Source: Candidatus Brachybacterium merdavium
Lineage (GTDB): Bacteria > Actinomycetota > Actinomycetes > Actinomycetales > Dermabacteraceae
Assembly (NCBI GenBank): GCA_019118275.1
Contig: DWZH01000012.1
Location: 1-64,000 of the forward strand
DNA length: 64,000 bases
Direction: 5' to 3'
The notes below the pieces were generated by a model. That model was given only the letters and a program-made list of their open reading frames with translations. It had not been told where the DNA came from and did not search any database. The stretch's first letter is position 1. Each line of letters opens with the position of its first letter. The position numbers were made by a program, and so were the translations under genes. This document shows positions 8,540-16,651 of this stretch, one piece after another.

Positions 8540-8785
8540 TCAGACCTGCTCTTCGCGCGGCGGGGCGCCGAGCAGGAGATGCGCCTGCTGGGTGGTCAGG
8601 GACGGCACCGGCAGCGTCGTCGTGCCCCCACGCTCAGGACGGATCCCGTCGAGGAAGATCCACAGGTAGCGGCGGTAGAGCTCCGGCAGGTCGTCCCGGC
8701 CGACCATCTCGCTGCGGCCGTGGGTCACCTTCGCCAGGACGGTGAGCGAGACCTGCAGGAGGATCATGTCCACGCCGGTCAGATC
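8540..8785 (-). pseudogene. C-terminal remnant of a TetR-family regulator
   Basis: The minus strand reads a typical TetR ligand-domain end: GVDMILLQVSLTVLAKVTHG, then LPELYRRYLWIFLDGIRP, and a tail stopping at 8540. Upstream (above about 8785) the frame turns into unrelated Arg/Gly-rich sequence and there is no helix-turn-helix domain. The 5' two thirds are therefore gone. The remnant borders the broken aldo/keto reductase and was probably its former divergent regulator. Confidence 0.6.
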
Positions 8786-8873
8786 GGCACGGCGACGATT
8801 TCGACCACCGTGACCCGCGCATGCTCCAGCTGCTGCGCACCCTCGACTGAATCCGTCCGACAGGAGAACCCTC
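8786..8873 (+). other. Short coding-like scrap between two broken genes
   Basis: One plus-strand frame across about 8790-8851 ends in DPRMLQLLRTLD before TGA, resembling the C-terminus of some other protein. It abuts the truncated TetR gene, so at least one deletion or rearrangement joined unrelated ends here. The ribosome site of the following aldo/keto reductase lies at the right end (CAGGAG before 8874). Confidence 0.3.
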
Positions 8874-9433
8874 ATGAGTGACAACATCCCACGACTGACG
8901 TTGAACAACGACGTCACCCTGCCCGCCTTCGGCTTCGGCGTCTTCCAGGCGACGCCCGAGGAGACCGCCGGCGCCGTCAAGACGGCATTGCGCACCGGCT
9001 ACCGTCATATCGACACCGCCGCCGCGTACTTCAACGAGCGCGAGGTGGGCGAGTGCCGGCGCCGCTCCGGCAGCGACCGTGACGAGGTGTTCCTCGAGAC
9101 GATGATCTGGCTGCCCGACTACGGCCGTGAGGCGACCCGCCCTGGACGACCGACGCAGCACTCTGGAGGACCCGGTGATCCGCCGGATCGCCGAGCGGCA
9201 CGGGAACTCGCCCGCGCAGATGATGCTGCGCTGGCACCTCGACCAGGGCCGGCAGGTGATCCCCACGTCCGCGCATGCGGGCCGGATCACCGAGAACCTC
9301 GACCTGTTCGACGTCGCCCCTGAGCGCGGAGGAGCTCGCCGAGATCGACGGGCTCGACACCGGGGTGCGCGGCGGCCCGGACCCGGAGTCGATCACGCTG
9401 GCCGAGCACAGCATGGAGATCCCCGAGGGCTGA
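8874..9433 (+). pseudogene. Aldo/keto reductase pseudogene (internal deletion, two frame changes)
   Basis: The first segment (8874 to about 9130) is a good aldo/keto reductase N-terminus: LNNDVTLPAFGFGVFQATPE, then RHIDTAAAYFNEREVG with the catalytic Asp and Tyr, and VFLETMIWLPDYG. The central 130 or so residues, including the catalytic His, are missing. The C-terminus resumes in another frame at about 9160 (STLEDPVIRRIAERHGNSPA). It shifts again near 9320 into LSAEELAEIDGLDTGVRG and ends at 9431-9433. The motif Lys is replaced by Met (ETMIW for ETKIW). It cannot make a working enzyme. Confidence 0.85.
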
Positions 9434-9450
9434 ACACCCCTGCCTCCATC

Positions 9451-9485
9451 GAGGGCCGCACGGAGCTCGGCTCCGTGCGGCCCTC
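9451..9485 (+). terminator. Strong hairpin terminator (15-bp perfect stem)
   Basis: GAGGGCCGCACGGAG at 9451-9465 pairs perfectly with CTCCGTGCGGCCCTC at 9471-9485 around the loop CTCGG, and TCCTTCC follows. It lies 17 bases after the aldo/keto reductase pseudogene stop and probably ended that transcript. There is no long T run, which is common in high-GC actinobacteria. Confidence 0.8.
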
Positions 9486-9613
9486 TCCTTCCCGCCTCCT
9501 GCCCGCGCGGCCGCGGCGTCCCGTTCTGCTCCGAGCCGATGCCACCCCGCGCCGGCGCGGCTGTGCCGGGACGGCTCACCGCCCGATGCGAGGTGTGCGG
9601 CCGGAGGATCTGG

Positions 9614-9635
9614 GCAGGTGACCTGCTGTTAGCCT
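9614..9635 (+). promoter_or_regulatory. Promoter -10 with overlapping palindromic operator candidate
   Basis: GCAGGTGACCTGC at 9614-9626 is a perfect 13-bp palindrome around a central G. It lies just before the -10-like hexamer TAGCCT at 9630-9635. A repressor there would block transcription of the CMD gene starting at 9672. No regulator gene is adjacent, apart from the TetR stump upstream. Confidence 0.4.
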
Positions 9636-9671
9636 GGCGCGGGCAAGGTCTGCCGTCATGAGGAGGGCATT

Positions 9672-10043
9672 GTGGAATTGAGCATGGCCAAGGGCAACCA
9701 GTTCGTGGAGGGGACGCAGTCGGCAGAAAGCGCCGCGGCCTGGAAGCAGCAGCTGGACGAGTATGCCCCGGGTGCATCGGACTGGGTGGTCGGCGCGGTC
9801 TTCGGCGGCACGTATCAGCGCGAGGGCCTGGAGCTGCGCGACCGGCAGATGCTCAACATGGCGGCTCTGGCGGCCATGGGCGGAACCGAACCACAGCTGA
9901 CCGGTCACATCAGGACCGCGGTCGACGTCGCCGGGATGAGCAAGGAAGAGGTCGCGGAGTGCTTCGTGCACCTGATGCCATACATCGGGGTGCCGAAGAC
10001 TCTGGCGGCCATGCGCTGCATGAAGACAGCCTTCGAGGGCTGA
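9672..10043 (+). CDS. Carboxymuconolactone decarboxylase-family protein (second)
   Basis: A 123-residue CMD-family protein, distinct from the one at 5.4 kb. It has LELRDRQMLNMAALAAMGGT, TGHIRTAVDVAGMSKEEVAE and HLMPYIGVPKTLAAMRC. There is no CxxC, so peroxidase activity of the AhpD type is unlikely. AGGAGGG at 9661-9667 favours the GTG at 9672 over the ATG at 9684, which would be 16 bases away. Its own promoter and the terminator upstream separate it from the decayed gene. It probably shares the aromatic/quinone theme of the cluster. Confidence 0.85.
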   Translation: MELSMAKGNQFVEGTQSAESAAAWKQQLDEYAPGASDWVVGAVFGGTYQREGLELRDRQMLNMAALAAMGGTEPQLTGHIRTAVDVAGMSKEEVAECFVHLMPYIGVPKTLAAMRCMKTAFEG

Positions 10044-10085
10044 GCGAGCCAAGCCTCACTCTCCGGGGCAGCTGCGGCATGCCGA

Positions 10086-10430
10086 TCAGGTGTGCGTGCC
10101 GACGTTGATCACGCGTCCGGACGAGTCGCGGTAGAAGAACCGGCGCACGCCCCACTCCTCCGTGGACAGCGGATGGACGATCTCGACGCCGGCTGCGAGC
10201 GCGGCGGCATGGGCGGTCTCGACGTCATCGACGAAGACCGAGACGTCCGGGTTCACCGAGGCCGTTGCATCAGCGGTCACCAGCCCGATCTGACGACCGG
10301 TGCCGTCAGCGAGGAAGGCGACCCAGTCCATGTGCATCACCACGTGCATGCCGAGCACGCTGGTGTGCTCGGCGATGGCCGTGGGGAGATCGTCGACGGT
10401 CAGGATGGGAGCGATACGTTCGATCTTCAT
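10086..10430 (-). CDS. VOC-superfamily (glyoxalase/bleomycin-resistance fold) protein
   Basis: A 114-residue single-domain protein with the paired beta-alpha-beta-beta-beta fold of the vicinal-oxygen-chelate superfamily. It starts MKIERIAPILTVDDLPTAIA and has DVSVFVDDVETAHAAALAAG and VRRFFYRDSSGRVINVGTHT, where the last Asp-Ser-Ser-Gly turn is characteristic. The usual metal ligands are only partly recognisable, so enzyme or binding function stays open. It is convergent with the CMD gene and stands alone. Confidence 0.85.
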   Translation of the reverse strand: MKIERIAPILTVDDLPTAIAEHTSVLGMHVVMHMDWVAFLADGTGRQIGLVTADATASVNPDVSVFVDDVETAHAAALAAGVEIVHPLSTEEWGVRRFFYRDSSGRVINVGTHT

Positions 10431-10668
10431 GCGCTGACTGGATCACACTTGTCAGGACCGGTCCAGGCCGGAAGCGGCTGCGGGATGGCGATCTCGATGG
10501 TGGAGACGAGCTGACGGCACGCGGGGCGGTGCGCGCAGCGGGCCGGGGACCCACATCATGCGCGAGCGACCGGGGCGTCCGGACACCAGCGCACTGAACG
10601 ACCGCGCCGGGGTGACGGGGCGGGCCCGGACGCAGCTGCAACCACCTCGAGGTCGACAGTGCTTTCTC
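10431..10668. other. Intergenic gap with no gene recognised
   Basis: Between the VOC gene and the zinc-finger gene there is no frame with a ribosome site or recognisable product. Overlapping frames are Arg/Ala-rich shadows. Confidence 0.5.
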
Positions 10669-11040
10669 TCAGCTCGCGCAGTCGATGCAGGTCGTCGCCT
10701 CCGGGCGCGCCTCCAGCCGTGCCGGTGCGATGCGGCCGCCGCAGAGGCGGCATCGGCCGTCCTCGCCGCTGGCCCGCCGAGCCTCCGCCTCATCGATCAT
10801 CGTGAGCGCGTCGAGCTTGTTCCGCTTCAGCCCCTCGAGCCGTGACCACTGCGCCGAGAACGGGACGCCGTCGGGATCGTGCTCGTCGTCGTCGCTGATC
10901 CCTGCCCGGGTCCGCCGCAGCGCATCGAGCTCCTCATCGAGCTCGCCGAGCTGCTGAAGCACCGTGCGGCGGCGGGCATCGATCTGCTCGGCGCGCGATT
11001 CCGGTGCGGCGGCCGCGGAGGAAGATGGCTGTTCATCCAT
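10669..11040 (-). CDS. DksA/TraR-like C4 zinc-finger protein
   Basis: A 123-residue protein with an N-terminal coiled coil (RAEQIDARRRTVLQQLGELD and following Arg/Glu-rich helix) and a C-terminal zinc finger. The cysteines read CRLCGG, then CIDC. This is the layout of the DksA/TraR/YteA family, whose members bind RNA polymerase or remain uncharacterised. The Asp-Asp-Asp-Glu run in the middle corresponds to the coiled-coil tip. ATG 11040 (MDEQPSSS) is chosen because the upstream codons are not family-like. Confidence 0.8.
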   Translation of the reverse strand: MDEQPSSSAAAAPESRAEQIDARRRTVLQQLGELDEELDALRRTRAGISDDDEHDPDGVPFSAQWSRLEGLKRNKLDALTMIDEAEARRASGEDGRCRLCGGRIAPARLEARPEATTCIDCAS

Positions 11041-11115
11041 CTGCCCAGTGTGGCCCACGCCGGTGCGGAGCGCCCAGTTCGCGCCCTTGCCGCCGGCGCG
11101 GCTGCGGTCACCGGC

Positions 11116-11367
11116 TCATGGGCGGCTGGGCCCGCCGAGGACCTGCTCCAGGGGGATGCTGCCGTCCTGCCAGGGAGTCAGGATCCAGACCACCAGGTAG
11201 GCGCCGACGCCCAGGACGGGGAGCAGGAAAGAGACGAGCACCAGCAGGCGGACCAGCCACACATTGACCCCGAAGGTCGCGGCGAGGCTGCCCGCGATCC
11301 CGGCGAAGAGGCGCTCGGGGCCGCGGCGGAAGCCGAGACCACGCAGGGAATCGAAGAAGTTCGTCAT
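11116..11367 (-). CDS. PspC-domain membrane protein
   Basis: A compact 83-residue PspC-domain protein of the cell-envelope stress type. It has RGPERLFAGIAGSLAATFGV, a typical PspC start, then one long hydrophobic stretch (VNVWLVRLLVLVSFLLPVLG through VVWILTPW). In actinobacteria such proteins often sit near two-component or toastrack genes; none is here. TATCGT lies exactly 7 bases before the ATG, so the transcript is probably leaderless. An inverted repeat AGTGGG-N5-CCCACT at 11402-11418 may be an operator. Confidence 0.88.
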   Translation of the reverse strand: MTNFFDSLRGLGFRRGPERLFAGIAGSLAATFGVNVWLVRLLVLVSFLLPVLGVGAYLVVWILTPWQDGSIPLEQVLGGPSRP

Positions 11368-11401
11368 GTCGTCAACGATAGGCAGGCACTCGGGTTCGCG
11401 C

Positions 11402-11418
11402 AGTGGGGGCAACCCACT
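11402..11418. promoter_or_regulatory. Inverted repeat upstream of pspC
   Basis: AGTGGG (11402-11407) and CCCACT (11413-11418) are perfect inverted arms with a 5-base spacer. They lie about 22-38 bases upstream of the PspC -10 element (TATCGT, minus strand, 11375-11380). The position suits an activator or repressor site near -35. Confidence 0.35.
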
Positions 11419-11647
11419 TGGATGATGGAGGAAAACCGGAGGTCTACGGCGAGGAGGAGTGCCGGCAGCAGGCCGGAGACCAGCCACCTTCCGATGGCGG
11501 TGGGATCCAGCAGCTGGGCGACCGAACGGTATGTTCTCCGCGGCCGTCAGCTCCCGGATGCCCACTGAGCCGTCCGGGTGGTCGGAGCGGACCACGACGG
11601 TCCGCAGGACCGTTATCGTCGACGCACACGACCTCGAGGAGAAGCAG

Positions 11648-11779
11648 ATGCTGAACTGGCTGTTGCGGGCACGGCGGGTGCGGGGCGATGTGCGCGCGGC
11701 GCGCCGCGGACCCGAAGCGGTGGGCAAGCGCGTCGGGCGTCGCAGCGTGCGCAGGCTGCTGCGACGCCTCATGCGCTGA
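11648..11779 (+). CDS. Small basic protein, unknown function
   Basis: A 43-residue, strongly basic protein beginning MLNWLLRARRVRGDVRAARR and ending RRSVRRLLRRLMR. GAGGAGAA at 11636-11643 gives a good ribosome site 5 bases from the ATG. A hydrophobic start followed by an Arg-rich amphipathic helix could bind membrane or nucleic acid. I do not recognise a characterised family. The good ribosome site is the main reason to call it. Confidence 0.5.
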   Translation: MLNWLLRARRVRGDVRAARRGPEAVGKRVGRRSVRRLLRRLMR

Positions 11780-11988
11780 CCGCGGCTCCTGGCCCCATCG
11801 CATGCGAAGACCGTGAGCCCGGGCCTCATCGCATGCGCCGGCCGCGGCTTAGGGCCGCATGCGCGGACCGCGCCGGCACAGCCGGAGCCCGCGGAACGAA
11901 TGGACGCCGCCGCGCAGCCGGCACCGTCCGGCCGAGCATCCTCTGACGGTGCTTGCACTGGAACCATCATCGAGAAGACAGGAGCCCG

Positions 11989-12750
11989 ATGTTCCTGGGC
12001 ATCGACCTCGCGGCAGATCCCCGCCGCACCGGGCTGGCCGCCCTGAGGGAGAGCGGCGGCACCGTCCTCGTCGAGCAGGTGACGGTCGGCGCCGACGACA
12101 CCCTCATCGTCGAGACGGTCGAGGCCGCGGACTACGTCGGCATCGACGTCCCCCTCGGATGGCCGCAGCGGTTCGTCGATCTCCTGAGCCTGCACGCAGC
12201 CGGAACATTGCCCGCGCCCGCATCGACCGGTCCCGAGTGGCGGCGGGACCTGGCGATGCGCGCCACCGACCGGGAGGTCCACCGTCGCACCGGCCTGACC
12301 CCCTTGAGCGTGTCCACCGACCGCATCGCCCATCCGGCCCTGCGCTGGGCGGGGATCGAGGCGCATCTGCGGGAGTCGGGCATCGACACCGCCCGCGACG
12401 GATCCGGCCGCCTGGCCGAGGTATATCCGGCGGCGGCACTTCGCTGCTGGTCGCTGCCGCACCGCGGCTACAAGGGAGCCGCGAACCTCGGGCCGCGCAC
12501 CGAGCTGGTCGCCGCCCTGTCGCGGGCGCTTCCCTGGCTGGACTGGAACGGGCACCGCGAGCACTGCACGACCGACGACGATGCGCTCGATGCCGTGCTG
12601 GCCGCGCTCATCGCCTGCGAAGTGCACCTCGGACGGACCCAGGCGCCACCGCCCGAGCTGCGCGGCACCGCCCGTCTCGAGGGCTGGATCCATCTGCCCC
12701 TCAGCCGGTATCGCGCAGCCCCTCAGCGCCGGATCCGAGCCCGGACCTGA
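11989..12750 (+). CDS. DUF429 domain protein (predicted RNase H-like nuclease)
   Basis: A 253-residue DUF429 protein. The N-terminus MFLGIDLAADPRRTGLA carries an acidic first strand like RNase H folds. IDVPLGWP follows, then PLSVSTDRIAHPALRW, LAEVYPAAALRCW and the C-terminal acidic HCTTDDDALDAVLAALIACE. These spaced acids suggest a metal-dependent nuclease, though no activity has been shown for the family to my knowledge. ATG 11989 follows CAGGAG. The final codons overlap a short direct repeat (GACCTGAGCTGAGG at 12744-12757 and 12761-12774). Confidence 0.85.
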   Translation: MFLGIDLAADPRRTGLAALRESGGTVLVEQVTVGADDTLIVETVEAADYVGIDVPLGWPQRFVDLLSLHAAGTLPAPASTGPEWRRDLAMRATDREVHRRTGLTPLSVSTDRIAHPALRWAGIEAHLRESGIDTARDGSGRLAEVYPAAALRCWSLPHRGYKGAANLGPRTELVAALSRALPWLDWNGHREHCTTDDDALDAVLAALIACEVHLGRTQAPPPELRGTARLEGWIHLPLSRYRAAPQRRIRART

Positions 12751-12826
12751 GCTGAGGCCCGACCTGAGCTGAGGGCGGAGCTGAGGCCCGGCCCGAGCAG
12801 AACGCGGCACCGACGCCGCTAGCACC

Positions 12827-13267
12827 TCACTCCGCTCCGGGGCGCTGCCGACGACGCTTGATCTCGGCTCGCCGGCGCTTGCCCTCGAGCCGCCGGCGCT
12901 TCGACGCCCTGGTCGGCTTGGTCGGACGCCGGATGGCCTCGGGCATCACCGTCTCGCGCAGCAGCTCGGTCAGCCGCCGCCTGGCCGCGGTGCGATTGCG
13001 GTGCTGGGAGCGATGCTCCTCGGCGCTGACCGTGAGCACGGTGCCCGACAGTCGGGGAGCGAGACGGCCGATGACCCGTCGGCGCTGATCTTCATCCAGC
13101 GCCGTCGTGGTGCCCAGATCCAGGCTCAGCTGGACCCGGGAGTCGGCGGTGTTGACATGCTGCCCGCCCGGACCGGAGGACCGTGAGAACTGCTCGGTCA
13201 GCTCCCCGGCCGGCACCCGCAGACCGCGAGGCGCCCCGGGCCCGGGAGCCACGTGCAGATCGTCCAC
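12827..13267 (-). CDS. arfB: Peptidyl-tRNA hydrolase ArfB (stalled-ribosome rescue)
   Basis: A codon-independent release factor of about 146 residues. The RF-1 fold carries the peptidyl-tRNA hydrolysis motif in RSSGPGGQHVNTADSRVQL. A very basic C-terminal tail (RRPTKPTRASKRRRLEGKRR onward) enters the empty mRNA channel of a stalled ribosome in ArfB. The GTG at 13267 (VDDLHVAPGPGAP) is preferred; a TTG at 13285 would add six residues. It converges on the DUF429 gene. Confidence 0.9.
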   Translation of the reverse strand: MDDLHVAPGPGAPRGLRVPAGELTEQFSRSSGPGGQHVNTADSRVQLSLDLGTTTALDEDQRRRVIGRLAPRLSGTVLTVSAEEHRSQHRNRTAARRRLTELLRETVMPEAIRRPTKPTRASKRRRLEGKRRRAEIKRRRQRPGAE

Positions 13268-13315
13268 ACCGCCAGTCTGCCGCAAGCGGACCCGGCCACG
13301 GGAGGCGGGCCCGTC

Positions 13316-13891
13316 TCAGAACTGTCCGGTCTCGTCCCGCAGGCGAGGCTCGACCCGGTGCTCGGGCAGGTAGCCGGACTTGTCCGCGTAGAAGGCGCGG
13401 ATGCGGTCCATGTCCCCGGCCACGTCACCGGTCAGCTCCATGGTCGGGCCGAGCCCGGTGGTCATGGTGGTGCGGTCGACATAGCCCAGGGTCACCGGCA
13501 TCCCGGTCTCTCGCGCGATCCGATAGAAGCCGGACTTCCAGTGGGAGTGGCCCTTGCGGGTGCCGTCGGGGGTGACCACCAGGGCGAAGACCGTGCCGTC
13601 CCGGATCTGACGGACCACATCGGCCACCACTCGGTCGGGAGCGGAACGGTCCACCGAGATGCCGCCCAGAGCGCGCATGACAGGGCGGCGCCAGCTTGTG
13701 AACAGGCTGTCCTTGCCCAGCCAGCGCACCTTGACCCCCAGGCGCCAGGCGATGGCGAGCATCAGCATGAAATCCCAGTTGGAGGTGTGCGGGGCCCCGA
13801 CGAGCACGGTGGGCCGATCCGGTGCGGGCCGGGTCTGCAGGGACCACGGGCTCAGCGCCCAGAACGCACGGGCTGCAAGGCGTCGGAGCAT
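13316..13891 (-). CDS. PlsC-like 1-acyl-glycerol-phosphate acyltransferase family protein
   Basis: A 191-residue acyltransferase-fold protein. The HX4D catalytic motif is H35-TSNW-D40, preceded by VLVGAP. ISVDRS and FALVVTPDGTRKG correspond to the usual glycerol-phosphate-binding motifs. It belongs to the short type sometimes found in glycerophospholipid or glycolipid acylation; the acceptor is not known. The start at 13891 has TACCGT (minus strand, 13903-13898) exactly 6 bases ahead, indicating a leaderless mRNA. It is divergent from hppA. Confidence 0.85.
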   Translation of the reverse strand: MLRRLAARAFWALSPWSLQTRPAPDRPTVLVGAPHTSNWDFMLMLAIAWRLGVKVRWLGKDSLFTSWRRPVMRALGGISVDRSAPDRVVADVVRQIRDGTVFALVVTPDGTRKGHSHWKSGFYRIARETGMPVTLGYVDRTTMTTGLGPTMELTGDVAGDMDRIRAFYADKSGYLPEHRVEPRLRDETGQF

Positions 13892-13968
13892 GGCTCCACG
13901 GTAAGCCAGGTCACGGGCCGTCTGAAGCGGGTGGCGACGTCGGCCCCGTTGGCGGGGGCCGGGGGCTG

Positions 13969-14073
13969 TTGTCGGGGAGCGTTTCCCGTTAGGGTGCCCG
14001 GCACGTGTGATGACGCTCACTTGGTGCTGTCGCGCGGTGAAGGTGCTCGGTGCCCACGATGACGTGCGGAGGA
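13969..14073 (+). promoter_or_regulatory. Probable hppA promoter region
   Basis: TTGTCG (13969-13974) and TAGGGT (13990-13995) are separated by 15 bases, slightly short for a standard promoter, so the -35 is weak. GGAGGA at 14068-14073 is the ribosome site candidate. The leader of about 75 bases shows no recognisable riboswitch. Confidence 0.3.
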
Positions 14074-14077
14074 CGTG

Positions 14078-16450
14078 ATGATCCCGGAATCGATCCAGCT
14101 GTCGGCCGCGAGTCTCACCACGGTGGCGGTGATCGTGGTGGTCGCCCTGGTGGCTGTGGCGATGGCTCTGAGGTTCCGCTCCGAGGTGCTCAGGGCCCGC
14201 ACCGGCACCGAGAGCATGAACGCGATCGCGGGGGCGATCCAGGAAGGCGCCGTGGCCTACCTGCGCCGCCAGTTCCGCACCCTCGGTGTCTTCGCCGTGA
14301 TCGCCGTCGTGCTGTTGCTCCTGTTGCCCATCCACGGGGATCCCCAGTTGCCCGAATGGCTGCTGCGCTTCTCCCGGTCGGTGGCCTTCCTGGTCGGCGC
14401 CGCGTTCTCGGCCCTGATCGGGTATCTGGGCATGTGGCTGGCGGTGCGAGCGAATCTGCGGGTGGCCGCTGCCGCCCGGGGGGCCGGCCGGGATCCGGCC
14501 ATGATCATCGCGGTCCGTACCGGAGCCTGCGTCGGTATGGCCACGATCGGCTTCGGTCTGCTGGGGGCCGGCGCAGTGGTGCTGCTGTTCCGCAGCGACG
14601 CGTCGCTGGTCCTGGAGGGCTTCGGCTTCGGCGCGGCCATGGTCGCGATGTTCATGCGCGTGGGCGGCGGGATCTTCACCAAGGCCGCCGACGTCGGCGC
14701 GGACCTGGTGGGCAAGGTGGAGCAGAACATCCCTGAGGATGACCCCCGCAACGCCGCGACCATCGCTGACAACGTCGGCGACAACGTGGGCGACTGCGCC
14801 GGCATGGCGGCGGACCTGTTCGAGTCCTATGCGGTGACCCTGGTCGCGGCGCTCATCCTGGGCAAAGCGGCCTTCGGTGAGGCAGGCCTGGTGTTCCCGC
14901 TGGTGGTTCCGGCGATCGGGGTGGTCACCGCGCTGATCGGCATCTATCTGATCATCCCGCGCAGCAGGGAGAGCGCGCTGGTGACGATCCAGCGCTCGTT
15001 CCTGATCTCGGCCTTCACCTCGGCGGTGCTCTGCACGGTCGTGGCGTTCGTCTACCTGCCCGGCAGCTTCACCGAGCTCGGCGTGGGCGATGTGGCCGCC
15101 ACGGTGGACGACCCGCGGATCGTGGCCGCCGCCTCCGTGGTGATCGGCATCGTGCTCGGTGTGCTGATCCTGTTCCTGACCGGCTACTACACCGGCACCG
15201 AGGACCGCCCGGTGCAGCAGGTGGCCGCGACCTCGCGCACCGGCGCGGCGACCGTGGTGCTGTCCGGCTTCTCCCTGGGGCTGGAGTCGGCGGTGTTCAC
15301 CGCTCTGGTGATCGCCGCAGCCGTTCTGGGGGCCTTCCTGCTCGGTGGGGCCGGGGTGGCGGGGCTCTTCGCAGTCGCGCTGGCCGGCTGCGGTCTGCTG
15401 ACCACCGTCGGCGTGATCGTGGCGATGGACACCTTCGGGCCGGTGGCCGACAATGCCCAGGGCATCGCCGAGATGTCCGGCGACGTCGACGGCGAGGGTG
15501 CCCAGGTGCTCACGGAGCTCGATGCGGTCGGAAACACCACCAAGGCGATCACCAAGGGCATCGCGATCGCCACCGCCGTGCTCGCGGCCACCGCCCTGTT
15601 CGGCTCCTACACCGATGCGATCCGCGGCGTGCTGGGGGAGCGCTATCAGGACTTCCTCGACCGGTCGGCGGTCTTCGCCCCCCAGACCCTGGTCGGGGTG
15701 ATCGTGGGCGCCGCGGTCGTGTTCCTGTTCTCCGGCCTGGCGATCAGTGCCGTCGGCCGGGCCGCCGGGGCGGTGGTGATGGAGGTGCGCCAGCAGTTCC
15801 GGGACCTTCCCGGCATCATGGAGGGCACCGCCAAACCCGAGTACGGACGGGTGGTCGACATCGTCACCCGGGATTCCCTGCGGGAGCTGGCCACCCCCGG
15901 CCTGCTCGCCGTCGCTGCCCCCATCGCGGTCGGTTTCGGACTGGGGGCACCGGCGCTGGCCGGCTACCTCGCCGGCGCCATCGCCACGGGGGTGCTGATG
16001 GCGATCCTGCTCGCCAACTCCGGCGGAGCCTGGGACAACGCCAAGAAGATGGTGGAGGACGGCCACCACGGTGGGAAGGGCTCACCGGCGCACGAGGCCG
16101 TCATCACCGGCGACACCGTCGGTGACCCGTTCAAGGACACCGCTGGCCCGGCGATCAACCCACTGATCAAGGTGATGAATCTGGTTGCGGTGCTGATCGC
16201 ACCGGCCGTGGTGGGGATGTCGGCGCTCAGCGGCGACGAGAGCCCGCTGCGGTTCGTGATCGCGGCGGTCGCTGTGGCCGCGATCGCCGTGGCGGTGACG
16301 CTCTCGATCCGGCGCGGCGTGGTGCTGGACGGGCCGACGGGCGCCGGGACGAGCCCACCGGGTGACACCGTCCCGAGGACTGCCGATGATCGGGCCGACG
16401 CGGAGACCGACCGCTCACAGGAGGACGCCCCCATCGACCGACGGAGGTGA
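14078..16450 (+). CDS. hppA: Membrane-bound H+-translocating pyrophosphatase, K+-independent type
   Basis: Hydrolyses pyrophosphate to pump protons across the membrane; about 790 residues with 16 expected helices. The substrate site is visible as DVGADLVGKVEQNIPEDDPR and ADNVGDNVGDCAGMAADLFE. A second acidic set is DTVGDPFKDTAGPAINPLIK. At the position that distinguishes the two classes the sequence is GNTTKAITKG, with Lys489 instead of Ala, which marks the K+-independent H+-pumping class. The C-terminal 45 residues are a polar tail. Start ATG 14078 or the GTG three bases earlier. Single gene. Confidence 0.96.
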   Translation: MIPESIQLSAASLTTVAVIVVVALVAVAMALRFRSEVLRARTGTESMNAIAGAIQEGAVAYLRRQFRTLGVFAVIAVVLLLLLPIHGDPQLPEWLLRFSRSVAFLVGAAFSALIGYLGMWLAVRANLRVAAAARGAGRDPAMIIAVRTGACVGMATIGFGLLGAGAVVLLFRSDASLVLEGFGFGAAMVAMFMRVGGGIFTKAADVGADLVGKVEQNIPEDDPRNAATIADNVGDNVGDCAGMAADLFESYAVTLVAALILGKAAFGEAGLVFPLVVPAIGVVTALIGIYLIIPRSRESALVTIQRSFLISAFTSAVLCTVVAFVYLPGSFTELGVGDVAATVDDPRIVAAASVVIGIVLGVLILFLTGYYTGTEDRPVQQVAATSRTGAATVVLSGFSLGLESAVFTALVIAAAVLGAFLLGGAGVAGLFAVALAGCGLLTTVGVIVAMDTFGPVADNAQGIAEMSGDVDGEGAQVLTELDAVGNTTKAITKGIAIATAVLAATALFGSYTDAIRGVLGERYQDFLDRSAVFAPQTLVGVIVGAAVVFLFSGLAISAVGRAAGAVVMEVRQQFRDLPGIMEGTAKPEYGRVVDIVTRDSLRELATPGLLAVAAPIAVGFGLGAPALAGYLAGAIATGVLMAILLANSGGAWDNAKKMVEDGHHGGKGSPAHEAVITGDTVGDPFKDTAGPAINPLIKVMNLVAVLIAPAVVGMSALSGDESPLRFVIAAVAVAAIAVAVTLSIRRGVVLDGPTGAGTSPPGDTVPRTADDRADAETDRSQEDAPIDRRR

Positions 16451-16651
16451 CCGGCTGCAGGCCGCTGCCCCGCTGCCGACAGCGAGCCCGTCGCCGGCGC
16501 AAGCCCGCTGCCGGCAGCGAGCCCGTTGTCGGCTGCAGGCCCGGTCGGCAGGGGCCCAAGCTGCAGCGGGCCGGGAGCCGGAGCGCAGTGTCGCCCCGCC
16601 CCGGCCCGGCGGGCGATGCTCAGGAGCCGGCGCGATCTGTTGCTCGGCGGC
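16451..16651. repeat. Degenerate GC-rich repeats downstream of hppA
   Basis: From about 16453 to 16545 variants of GCTGCCGGCAGCGAGCCCG and GTCGGCTGCAGGCCCG alternate, with several self-complementary stretches such as CTGCCGGCAG. They probably form the transcript end of hppA and the convergent dehydrogenase gene. No coding frame here is believable. Confidence 0.45.

Noticed and set aside
13892..16069. A very long minus-strand open frame antisense to hppA
   Set aside because: It is rich in His/Gln/Gly/Asp and has no family resemblance, while the sense frame is a textbook pyrophosphatase. It is open only because of the high GC. Only its 13316-13891 part, the acyltransferase, is real.
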